Shown: positions 1 through 11,856 of the stretch, piece by piece | How the letters are laid out: every line of letters begins with the position of its first letter | Numbering within the stretch: the stretch's first letter is position 1 | Source: Liolophura sinensis | Taxonomy: Eukaryota; Mollusca; Polyplacophora; Chitonida; Chitonidae | NCBI RefSeq assembly: GCF_032854445.1 | Contig: NC_088301.1 | Span: 34,893,187-34,957,186, forward strand | DNA: 64,000 nt | Direction of reading: 5' to 3' | Notes under the pieces: model-generated | What the model saw: the letters and a program-made list of their open reading frames with translations, nothing else | What the model was told of the DNA's origin: nothing | Databases searched by the model: none | Position numbers and translations under genes: made by a program

Positions 1-2867
1 TCATGTAGACATCTCTCACTAAATGCACTGGCACTTGTGGAGAGACTGTAGAGATTATCATATGGAAGGCTTCAGTGTTATCCTTTATATGTTGCACCCA
101 GTATGCTTGAGAATTTGATTAAAGGTATACTGCAAAGGTTTTTCGTGGTAAACAGAGTTACTGAAGTAAATATATGGTGATGACTGTCCTGCTTTTTTGT
201 ACTATGTGTAGAAGTATGCAATTTGTAGCTTATGTATGGCCAGAAATAAACCACACACATCTGAAAAGTGTAATTTCCTCAAAATGTCATGGCTTGTTAC
301 CCTGAATTGGATTTTGGAAAAAGAGAAAAGCAGTGGATAATGTTTCTACCGATGTAAAGAGTTTTAATAAAAGTACTTATGAAATGATTTTCAAGAAGAC
401 GACTTCAACAATTTTATGCATCAAAAATTAAAGCATCCCAATTCAAGTTTAAGTTTTGTTTTTCTCTGTCTCTATCTGTCTATGTTAGTCACACATGTAC
501 ATGCATACATGTACTTATTTAAGTGCTTCTTCTTGACATTTATCACCAAGGTTGATTCAGTGCCTGTTACAACCTCATTATCTCCAAAACGCAGCTCTCA
601 TTTCAAATGTTCACTATAAAGACACAAGCACAAGGTTAGTTCTTTCACAAAACTATAAAATCTGAATGTTTACTTTTAGAAATCTTTGGCATATATACAT
701 GGCAAGCATCTCCAATCAGAAAAAGCAAAAATGGAGATAAATTTATCAGTTTCTCTGATCAGTTAAGTAGTAGTGAGGAAAACAATTACTAACAGCTTCT
801 CTTTTTATCTTATCGATTGCAGAGCGTCTCAGTCATCAAAAGTCTGTGTGCTGTCTTAAGCCTGGAGACATTGTGCATGTTAGCTGTAGAGAGCATGCTG
901 GATGGTTGGTGGTGGTGGTGCACACAATCTGATATCTTCATGATATCAAATAATAAAAAAGTTACAAGTGGTTGCAGAACAAGACACTTCATGCAGTAGT
1001 GAACTTTTCCCATAAATGGCTCTGTTTTGCACACTGAGCCTACAGTTGAGCATGTTTTTTTTTGTAAAGACACAGGCAAAAGAGTCTAGAGTGAGTTGTG
1101 TGTTATTTATCAAATTATAGAATATCGCAGAGACATTTGAGTTTATCTCAAGGAAAGGCTAATAATTTGGGTATTTTAATTGAGGGTAGAAATACATGTG
1201 GAAGCTAAAGAGAACAGCAACATACTCATTGCAAATTATTTAATTCTAGAAAGTGAGCCAGCCTGCTTAAGTCTGTATTGGTGAAATCATGAGCTGATGG
1301 TTCAGTATTAAATTATATACAAAAATGAATTAATTGCACATTGTAATTTTTTTACAAAATCTTGTCAAAGTGAACGTTTTTTGCGCTGTAAAAATACACA
1401 GTATTACCTGACTACAAAGATGTGATAGGGAAAAGTAATGTGAATGTGCTTTTATAAGAGCATTTTATTAAAGCGCATATGTGACAGATATATATATATA
1501 AGGATTGGCAAAAATATTCATGCAGAACTGTTACAGTAAAAGTTTCAGTAAATTTTAGATATATTGTGGAAAATATGTATGTTACCAGTATCTAAAATTT
1601 GTATAGAATTTTGTTGTATCTGTGATATTTTATGTTGTTTTGCAGTTGATTGTGATATTCTGCCTACAGCAGGTATTTTTAATTCTCCCCTGTTTGTGTC
1701 AGCAGAGAAAGACATACAAAAATCAGGCAAAAATGCAATAACTTAAATGAAAATTTACAGGTTCAAGTTGTTTAAATATCTCATACGATTGGTTTCGTGA
1801 ATGGCTTCAGAGTTGCAATATTATAACATGAACTTCAAACTCCACAACATCCAACACTATAGAGAGTAAAATACATTGTTTTTAAAATTTATTTACGCTT
1901 GACAGATGAACTTTTGATGAAACCTTGTCTTAACTACATTAAATTTACAATTACGTACCATAAAAGTATTCATTTTTGTATTTATATGTTTTTGATGTAA
2001 TGTATCATTTTTGATTAACTATTTGTAAATTTAGTTTTACATTTATCTGCATTATACTTGCAGCTATTGACTGAGGGTTATAGTTTTGACCCTGATATCC
2101 GTCCAAGTAGTATTTAAGAGCTAGTCCATTTCCACAGCCCATAGTGTTAAAAAATAGTTAAATGATTGTGGTTGAGATAATATGTATTGTTTATCATGAA
2201 TTATAAACTGTTTCGGTGGACTGATGATTAGAGCGTCTGTCTCGAAGTCAAGAGACCTCGGGATCACACCCTGGCAAGGTGATATCACAAACTTCAAAAA
2301 TAGTACTTGGGTGACTGGTTGAATCCAGAGTCAGTATAATGTGACTGTTTGAGGTGTCATGCCGGGTGTTTTTGGCATGATATTTCAGTGGCGGCAGCAC
2401 TTTGGCAGCATGGACTGTCCTTCCACAGGAAGACACAATACATGAACACACACACGTAATGATTCCTCGTCGTCATCTGAAAAATTGTTAAAGGCCTGCT
2501 CAAACACAACAATTGTACGTCCGATTTTACTTCAGGCTAATTGTATGCGACTTTATCGTGCTGTACGTATGAGCAGGAAACAAATATGCGACTTTATCAT
2601 GCTGTGTGAGCGGAAAATGTTGACTTAAACACTCTTCTGTCCGATCATTCGATTCGCTTTCAACTGAGTTGGATGAAATAGAGCCTGTTCCATATTTTAT
2701 GGAAAGGAAAGGAGGATTGACCAATCAAATGATCTTGGCAGATACTACTGAAAACTTCATCAAAGTGAATAAAAATGATCAAAAATGATCCGTTTTGAAA
2801 AGAGTGTATGAACAGGAACCTAAGACAAAGTAGGCTGTGAAGTCTGTGTATTGTGCTGGATCTCGAC
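1..2867. other. No gene recognised; upstream flank
   Basis: No ORF or exon here could be tied to a known family. The stretch is AT-rich, with scattered polyadenylation-like AATAAA and short TA runs. A SINE sits at about 2212-2493. A weak terminal-exon candidate at 823-932 is listed among the rejected items. The stretch could be the 3' UTR or intron of a gene lying to the left, or simply intergenic. Confidence 0.5.
2212..2493 (+). repeat. tRNA-derived SINE, family B (V-SINE-like tail)
   Basis: The left end reads like a tRNA head: a box-A-like GATGATTAGAGCG is followed by a CTCGAAGTCAAGAGACC anticodon-arm-like palindrome and a degenerate box B. The right end carries TCGTCATCTGAAAAATTG, the same tail found at 33625-33650 and, inverted, at 51365-51395. 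This copy is diverged and its tail is cut short. Family assignment rests on resemblance to the other copies in this window. Confidence 0.6.
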
Positions 2868-5800
2868 ATGTCAGGTAAATCATATTTTTTTGATATACTA
2901 ATTGGCTTTGACTTTTTAGACTGGCCTGCTACTGAGTGCCACTGAACACCCTGTTTTTGTTAGTACTAGCGGTTGATGTATATTGTTGTAATGTTATTGC
3001 AAGTGAACTTATCTTCAGATAAAAAAAATCCCAGTGTTCAGTGATGTGAAATATTCGCTGAATACTGATGTACCTAAGTCACACTGACAACTTGTCAGTT
3101 TTACGATGAAATTTATATAGGCTGAATTTATCAATATCTGGCCAGTTTCTTTGTAGAAAAGATGACATGTGAAATACATTAATAAGCTTATTATATAATA
3201 AATTCTATTTCTCGATATTTAATATAAATGATCAGAAAGAATGTACAGTCATTTTCTCATATATGTAATTCATTTTTATCTAGTATTAAAGATATTTTAG
3301 TTCCAGTTACTCGTTAAACGATAAGTTCAATTTCAAACGAAGATGTTAAATTTTCAGATGAATCTGTCAAGCAGACGAAGGCTCAAATCAACAATCTTAG
3401 AACAACCTATGGCCAGGAACATAATAACATGAAGTTGTCAAAGAAGTTGTCATTCAGACCTTATCACTATAGCTAAGCACATCACAAAAATATAATGCTT
3501 ATAGATGACCAATAGTACTGTAGTTCAGCCTTTTCTTAAAGCATTATTCTGTGTTGACTGATAAAATTATACCTTTGTAAAGCCCTGAAACTGGCCAATC
3601 CTACCAATGTAATATTGTCAAAAATGTGCATAAATTGCTCTTTCATAGGCAAAATTGTTGAGGAATTAGGAGATATTTATACCACTACAAAGTAAAGAAA
3701 TAGATCCATTCTTCCCCACTTGTTGATTTACAAGATACATTATGTAAGCTTTGTAAATGTTGGTCATGTTTGTCTATCTTAAATATAATATCTTGGCATA
3801 CAAGTGATTTATTTTGTTAGACAATTGTGGTCTTAAATGAAATTGATGCTGATGTGTAAAATTCTTACCGAAAAAAAAAATGTAATTAAAGCTACCTCGA
3901 ACATTATTCACAGATATTTTTTATTCTAACTTATTTATACTTTAATAATCATTAGACTTATACTGAGGGAAATATCAGTTTTCCGCTGGGCCATACATTT
4001 CCTCCCACCCATAATGCTGGCCACTTTTGTATGAGTGAAATACCTGAGTATGGTGGAAATAAAGAAATAAATTTTTAACCAGTATGCAACTTTTCTTTTT
4101 ACCTTTTAGGTAAGTTGACTATCAATAATTGCACAGCATGTCTCATTGATAATGGTGCTGATTGTGTTGTCTGGTACTGTGTACAGATACATCAGCTCTT
4201 TAAAGGTACAGCCTAGAAATAAAAATGCATCCCAATTCAGATATGGATCGTTTAATGTAAAAAGATCAGTTAATGAAAGTCGCAAGTGCGAAATAGGCGA
4301 AATAGTCTTCGCTGTCGAAGTTGAAGTTGACAGCTGTCAGATAAGCCATTTTGATTTATTACTTGTCACACGATAAACTGGACGCTTCTTCGAATTTTCA
4401 GATCAAAAATCGGTGTGTGTGTGAGCACGTGATGTTGAAAGCAGCTTTCGACCCAACATTCAACCAAAACCATACAATAATCAGAAAGAAAAATTGGACC
4501 AAAAAACGACGTTGTGTCTGAGCCGGTCTTTAGTATGACGTTAAACCCCATGCATACATACACTTACATACATACATTTACATACATCAGTTATTACCAA
4601 CTAGTAGACTAACCAATTCCATCCTGTTGTTAAGAGGCAAGACTATCAGGTTTTTGTACCTCCTTCACTCTTCCAGTTGGTTTGGGCCAGAGGACACAGG
4701 TGACCCCAATTCCTGTCAGTGTCCTTCCTGGGCATGGTACATTTGTGTCAGCCCAGTTTGATAAGACAAGGTTCATTTATGCAAAACCCATCAAAGCTTC
4801 TCAACTTCAACCACAATTTAAATCATGGCAATGACAGGAATCTCCAAGGAGAGGCTTTAAACTGGACACTCGCATTTTTTTATTTTCCACATGCCAAAAG
4901 GAAGATGTGTTGGAAATTTGTACTATGTACAAAACTTTGTATAGCTTTCGCGCCCCAAAACAGAGAGACAGACAAACAAAAAACTGTGTATATTTGTGTA
5001 TGTGTGTGTGTATGAGAAAGAAGATCAGAGTGTTACGGAAAAGGTTCTGAGAGATCTTATGGAAATCAAATTTTTCCGTCACTTCCACTTTTATCTGGTG
5101 TTATCACTATGTACACATTATGTCACTAACATTTGACTTTGATGACATTATGTCCTTGAATGATTTTGACATCATTTGGACAAAATTGCCTTTCATAACT
5201 TGTTCTTTACCTGATTGTTCTACAAGGCCTCATACTATCCCAAACATTTCTCTAGGAACTGGTTTAGTTCATGGACATTACAGTAACTGAGATGGCATGG
5301 ATTTTTATAGTGGTCATAATAGACATACATGTATGAAGACACGCAGTGTATTTGTGTTGTGATATGTTACTTGTTTTGTGTGAAGTTTTGAATGAACTGA
5401 GGGGAAAAACTTCAATATTTTTGTGTATACTGTATATTTACTACATAGTGGTGACTGCTGTATAAAAGCCTGTTAGGTTGAAAATGTTGGTTATACAGTC
5501 TTGTACGTGTTAATCAGAAATAAACTAATTTACACAGTTCTTGAACTTGACATCTGTTTGGTTTTTTTCAAGAACTTATTTGCATGTTTTTTTTATGCAA
5601 GATCTAAGATTTGTCAGCTGAAACTGAGGAACTGCATGATATAATCAAAGGTTACATTCGGATCATATTTTGTGAACAGTGGATTGATAGTCCCCTTGAA
5701 GTGTAAGGTATTTATCTCTAATAAAAAGTGGTGGAGCTTAACGCATTTTAAAGAAAGTAAAAAAGCTTTTAGCTTTCACTAATATATTTTCAGCACTTAT

Positions 5801-8778
5801 CAGTCTGCTTTATGTGTGGAAAGTATGTTCATTTCATTGTTTACAAAATTAAGTTATAAGATGTAATATTTAATGGAAAATGTAGGTTATTTTAAAAATG
5901 TAAATAGTAACCGTTGTTAAGATGAGACGAAATGGATTAACACACACATTTACTGCTGTGTACTCAGACCAAACCTGAATTGACCCCTGTCCTCTTGTGA
6001 TAAATGTGTGCATGTACTATGTTACCAGTACCAGGTTGCCCACAAATCATCGTAGAAATGTCATGAATTAATTTTTGGGGCCATGAAGTGAATTTATTGT
6101 TGGGTTTCAAATTCACCTTGTGGAGAAGTGCCATGTTGTGCCACAGCTGTCATATTTGGGCACTGATGACTTCAGGATGTGGGAAGCAGTTGTGGGAAAT
6201 AATGGCTAATGTGAGAATAAAGGCACACAGAGAATAGAATGAAGTTTCACATGAGCAGATCAGAGCATGAAATAGAAAGCAATTTGGGCTTTGGGATAAT
6301 GTTGATCTATATAAATATGTTGTGGCTTGTGGGTTTAATATGTCTTGTGACAATTTTTCCTTTTAGTTCCCACAAATCGCTTCCAGTGCAACTCCTGCCC
6401 ACCCACCCACTGTTGAATAATTTTCACTTGCCTCTCATGCGAAAATTTTTTGCGGAAAGAAAGTTTATGACTAAAAATATTTTCAGTTTTAGTGTTATCA
6501 TCTTATTCTGGATTGTGTGGATCTTCCAACAGGACTTCCTCAGGGTCAAAATAAAATAATGATCAGAATGTGTTCTGTATTTCACATTATGTATTGGTGT
6601 TTTCTAATGTTGCAGTGAAGGGAGCAGTAGTATGGAAGTATTGAGGTTTGAGAAACAGCAGCTAGATAAACAGGTATGTTTTTATGAGAATGTCAGTTAT
6701 AAACTTGTTCAATTCTTGAAAAATTCTACATTTAACTCCAGACTCTTTATAGTTCACTATGAATGAACCTACAAGTATGTTTCTTTATAGGTGCACATGT
6801 GAGGTTCTCCCTTGTAAGCACCAAAACACTTCATAAGATTTTGGTACAGAAAAGATTGTTAATAAAACTTTTTAAAAACTCAGTGATGTGAATAAAAAAA
6901 TTAGATTGTTCATTTATTTAGAACCTAGGGCATGAAATACCCCTTTTAAATGAGCATCTCACGCTGGTTAGAATAGTTAAAATAGTCTGAGAGTGACACT
7001 GAACAAAATTTACAGGTACATGTCTTTGACTTGCCTATTAGATATCATACCTGAAAGACAATTTGAGTGAAGGTCAGAAGCAGGCACTGACCCACAAGAG
7101 TAACTTACTACAGGAAAAGATGGAGCAGCAACAAAAGGCCCTGAAGGAAGGTGGAACACCAGCTTGGAAAGGTGAGGCTGGTTCTTAGCACATTGTTTGC
7201 TTTAGTCATGTTTGCCTGAAATTTGTTTGTCTTACCCACTATTGGTACAACACCAAAATAATACACATAGATGTTGCATGGTGGCATCGTTATGCAAACA
7301 TAGCATACTGTATACCTAAATTCCTTAAAAGAGTGCTGCATATAAATTGCTGAGACTGATCGTCTTTACATGTTTTGTTTTTATCTCCCCAACATCATTT
7401 CCAGGAGAAGTTACTCAAAAACAGGCTTTTCAGAACTGTAGAAATTCAGCTTCCTTAAATTATTCTCACAGCATAATAATTTCTTACTGCAGCAACCTCA
7501 CTTACAGGTACAACTACGGGAGTAGGATGTTTGTTTATTCATCACTTTTTTGGGTTGTTTCAGCCTATGTTTTGCAGTTAGAGGCTGACTCTCCAGCATA
7601 TGAAGAAGAAGCACGCCAGTTAGCTCGGCAAGGAGACATGCAAAAAGCCCAAATAGTTCTGACGAAGAAAAGACTTGTTGACAAGGAGGTACGTCAAATC
7701 AGCATAATCAAATTGTGATTTTTACGCCTCAGCCAATTAGAGCTAAGCAGAATTGCTGTGGGTCCATCCCAACATCTGTCTGTATCTTTCTGTTTCACGG
7801 GATATCTATGAAACTGTTGCAAACTTGATATAACCAGGGCATGAAAAATTCCAAGAGATTTTGATCACATGGAAAGTAAGCTAGTAAATCTCATTGTCCC
7901 CTGTGTACTGGAAAACCACCACCAGGCATAATATTTATTGCCACTAACTTACATGTATAAAACAGACTGGAGGTCAGAAATTTATTCTCACTTTCAAACG
8001 AAATTTGCTCATGCTGCTAGTGTTATTGGTGTGCAGAGAAGATACTATATTCATGTCATTCAGTTTATATATATGAGTTGATCACTGTGTAAAGATTAAG
8101 CTCCAGTAAAGATGTGTGTGGAACAGTGCTAATAACATATTAGAAAATATGAGATGAAGAAGTAGGCCACACCACTGGGGGCTTGTATCAAAATGATCAT
8201 ATATTACAAGTACTGTTTACTTTTGAGACATTCGTGACCCATGTTCATTTTGATTGGTTCATTAAGTGTTGTTAACACAGTATATCTACAACTACCTTGC
8301 CAATTTGTATAAAAATGAGACACACCAGCATTGCAGGTTCAAGAATTGCCGCAAGCGAGATTTGTGAAAAAAAATTATGAGATTTGTCTTGTCCTTAAGG
8401 CATATATCACTTTTCTTTTCTCTGTTAATCTTTTCATTTGAGAGATGTTTAAAGGTAAACTTTACCAGTTGGAATAGAAGCAAATAGATATATAATTAAG
8501 TCCTGCAGTTCAGCAGCCATTTTTATTGTCGTTTGAATGGATATATTCATTCAGTGAACATGACCAGATCTTAGATCTAATTATTTTAGATCAGTTGAAA
8601 ATAAAACAGTTAACTGAATAAATTTTGAAATAATAAATTTCATTAAGCATTACTGAAAAAAGAACAATATTGGTACACTCTGGTGTAACTGCTATTATAG
8701 ATAATAAATTGTTTGGTGTGATTTATTTTTCAGTTGGACGTTATTCGAAAGAAAATTCTTAACACCGCTGCATCTTAG
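2868..8778 (+). CDS. Small coiled-coil protein, family not recognised (six-exon model)
   Basis: My splice model joins 2868-2874 (ATGTCAG then GTAAAT), 3358-3433, 6616-6673, 7042-7171, 7564-7688 and 8734-8778 (ends TAG). Exon phases agree at every junction and give about 146 residues. The product is charged and Gln/Glu/Lys-rich throughout. Helical stretches include RFEKQQLDKQ, NLLQEKMEQQQKALKEGG and YEEEARQLARQGDMQKAQIV, and it ends VIRKKILNTAAS. There is no signal peptide or membrane segment, so a cytosolic coiled-coil partner protein is likely. The segment with ARQGDMQKAQ followed by a run of basic residues faintly recalls ESCRT-III (Snf7) or DM14 helices, but I do not assign it. The weakest points are the 7-nt first coding exon and the donor of exon 2 (AA|GTTGTC); other phase-2 donors lie within 25 bases. 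Confidence 0.55.
3510..3685 (+). repeat. Dispersed repeat, copy 1 (pairs with 50390-50540)
   Basis: This stretch matches 50390-50540 in the same orientation. Shared blocks include GACTGATAAAATTA, CCTGAAA.TGGCCAA, AAAATGTGCA.AAATTG and TTGAGGAATTAGG. It lies in the second intron of the coiled-coil gene. No terminal repeats or coding capacity were seen, so its class is unknown. Confidence 0.55.
3978..4075 (+). repeat. Decayed 3' fragment of SINE family A
   Basis: CCTCCCACCCATAATGCTGG, then a variant of GTATAAGTGAAATATTCTTG, then an AAATAAAGAAATAAAT tail, match the 3' part of the full-length SINE at 43108-43371. The head is missing and the body is heavily mutated. Confidence 0.6.
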
Positions 8779-11700
8779 GATAAAATGGGGATGTTTCAGC
8801 CAAATGGACGCCTGCCTTAGTGTACCCACTGTTTAGTATGCATTGTAGTCTCAGAATATGGCATAGCGTCATGTTTATTTAACTGTTTACTTACAGACAA
8901 GAAGTGCATTCATATACTGGTGAAAGTCTGTTTTCAGATAGATAATGTTACTTTGAGTAACACTTTTGTGACTATACGCTGCCTTTTTCTAACATTCACT
9001 CTAGATTTAAGCCCAGAGGTAGCAAGACCAGTTTTCACTTTGTTTGTATGATTGTAATACATGTCTGTATTAACAGTGTCTCAACTCTGCTGAACATTAT
9101 AATTCATTAAAGTAAATGGAAGTTAAAATATGAAGTAAGATTGAACATACAGACAACTGAAAACTATGCATAAAAATACTTTAATTTATGTTTTTTTTAG
9201 ATTTTGTTAAGAGTGTTGAAAGGCATTCAGATATTTAAATACCATGTGGGCTTTATGAGCCATACTGACTGTATTTAGGAACTCACGTCACATCACCTTT
9301 TTTCCTGATGTTCACCAGAAGGAAGAAATTTTGGGGAACATTATTTCAATAACCTTTTACTTATAGGTAAAAAGAGTTATTTCAGCACTCAGTGTCATGA
9401 TTAGAGTGGGATAAACTTCCTGTGATGTCAGAGTTCCTAACCTCTGATAGTATGGCCCATCAAGCCCACCTTAGAATTCAAATGTTTGAGCGCCTTTAAC
9501 TCTTTTCACAAAAATCTAAAAAAATACCTGAAAGTATGTGTGTGCATAGTTTTAGGTGGTCTGTTTAGTGATGCCTACTTTGATTTTTAGAGGTCTTGTA
9601 CTTAAACCTATGTGTACCTGGATACTGATGTATGATCAAAGTGTTACATATCAATTTTATGAATATAAATATATGAACTCAAAGATAGAAACTGGTTATA
9701 CCACAAAGCATGGAAATGTATGTTTGTGTTACCGTGAATTGGATTTTTGAAAAATGCTGTCCTTGTGTTAGATATCCAGAATTTATCCCAAAATGTATAC
9801 ATTTAATTGTAAATTGCATACTATATTTTGTTGACAAAAAAAAAAAAACAACATAAAACCTTCACGTCTAAAAACTGTTCAGGTGTATTGAATATTCGGA
9901 ATAAGGTAAAGTCAATCCACTTCTAACAAAATATTACATTTCTGTTGCTTTCAAAGATACAAATGTATGATGAGAAATGTTGGGTACCTTGTGTATATAG
10001 ATGTATCTATAGTGTGAAGTGCCTTGTTATTGTGTAGCAAAGTTTCAAGATAATGTGCGATTTATTAGTACATGTACATTCTTATTGCACAAGTATGAGC
10101 TCTTGTTGAAATCTTTGGATCAATGTAGATGGGTTCTAGATACATGAATTAGTCCAGAATGTCCATGGAAGATGTTAGTTATGAAAGTATATAATGGTCC
10201 ATTTCTGTAGACATACTTATATGTTAATGATATCTTTTAAATGAAGGTGAGTACATTTTATTTAACTGGAGTAATGGAGACAAAATTATGTGCAGTAACT
10301 GAATAACCTATGATATGCAAAATGAATGTCATTTGTATATATGTGAAATAGCAAAGGACTTCTAGGGAGCATTGCACATACCATGGTGGTTGTATGATGG
10401 TGGCAATGACCTGTGTTTAAGGAGATTCACCTATGTTATGGTAATATAAGTATGCGATATAAAATGTATCATTATGTATGAAGTAGGCCCTTTTGATCAT
10501 TTTAATTTACTGGCCAGGTTATTGTATTTTTCATTTATGTTGTAATAATTTCAGTGGATCAATACTAAAAGTACATGTACATACTAAACAGATACTTTAC
10601 TTTTTTGGCTAGTGGTGTATGTTTAGGGCCTACTTAAATGGCTCCTGGTGCACCGATTATTAATACTTTTTATATGACTACATGTAGCAACGGACACTGT
10701 CAAATGGTTCTTAGTCTTGAACATACTTTACATATTTATCTGGCTGCTTGCTGCTGTTGTATTTATTATCACATACATAGTACTGCAATACAAATGTATG
10801 TACCCAACCCAGTTGGCATGGTAAACTCCTCATGTCACATTGTATAAAGCTGTTGGTAGTTTACAACTTAAAATGCACTGACTGTCCTGAAGATTGTGGT
10901 AATGATTCTGTGCTCTTATATTGCTTACCAAGCTTACTCCAAGGTTAAACTCAATATGAGCCATATTATGCATATGTATGCATGTATGTATGTACGTACA
11001 CTTCATAGTGATGTGTATAGAAAACATTAAATTAAAACGATGTGTAAAATTGGCATGTAATTTATCACAAGAATATCATACTGGATGGATGTCTGGTATT
11101 GAATTGATGGATAATCTAATACATGAGTATCGACCTAATGTTCTGTGTTTTTCTCAGTTTTTTCCTGTTGGCTTTTGCCCTCTGAGTTTGGAGGTTTGCC
11201 GATCAGTCTAGGGCATAAGTTGATAAAAGTCACAGTGAGTGAAGAAGATTCTCCATCTTGTGGTGAATATTTCGGTAAGAGTAACATTTCCTCTCGCACA
11301 GCTGAGTACAAAGTACAGTGGTGTGGGGCATGCGTATATTTCATACACATGTTTTGGTGGTTCCTGTCGGTGGTGTCGATCTGCAGAGTGTTTTCCTCTC
11401 AGAATAACCCTTTCCAGAAAATGGTTTGGATAAGCAGTATACTTAAACCACTATAAGTGTACATCAGCGAATCTACATGTATAGTGTGTGGTGTAAGAAT
11501 GGCAATGTGTGCTTGGCGTCATGCAGAAGACATGTAGGCCCCAGTCTTGCGACTGCACTTGAAGCTATAGCGTTCACTCGGACGTGAATTTGGATAAATA
11601 GAGTTATGGCAGCCAGCATGAAGAGTTTGAATATAACTATGACAGTTACGTAAGTTATATGAAATAACCCAAAGCGACAGATTTATTACTACAATATGAT

Positions 11701-11856
11701 TTACGACAGTCAGTATCCTGTTTTGTGCAGGTTTTGTTTGAAGCCTTGAAAATGAGCTAGCCAAAGTGTTCAGGACTAGTCCAGTGTATTACCAGTGAAG
11801 TTATGATGGGGTACACGTACATCTGTGGCACACTTGTGTCTTAATTACGGGTTAAT
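8779..11856. other. No gene recognised between two plus-strand genes
   Basis: The first part is presumably the 3' UTR of the coiled-coil gene and the last part the promoter of the ANKRD66-like gene. Apart from the hairpin element at 9188-9538 I see only AT-rich unique sequence and short open frames without homology. Confidence 0.5.
9188..9538. mobile_element. Long hairpin MITE
   Basis: The left arm (about 9190-9300) and right arm (about 9420-9536) are near-perfect reverse complements over roughly 100 bases. Shared landmarks are TTTTTTTAGATTTT at the outer ends, GGGCTT.ATG.GCCATACT in the middle and TAGGAACTC toward the loop. The loop is about 120 bases. There is no ORF, so this is a non-autonomous DNA element or an inverted duplication. 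The target-site duplication is not clear; the arms begin next to TA. Confidence 0.65.

Noticed and set aside
823-932. Possible terminal exon reading LKPGDIVHVSCREHAGW after an AG acceptor
   Set aside because: The frame is short, ends in a GTG-run that codes for valines, and has no recognised homology or upstream partner exon in the window.
2215-2290. tRNA gene
   Set aside because: The tRNA-like head is imperfect, with a degenerate box B, and is joined to a SINE body and tail.
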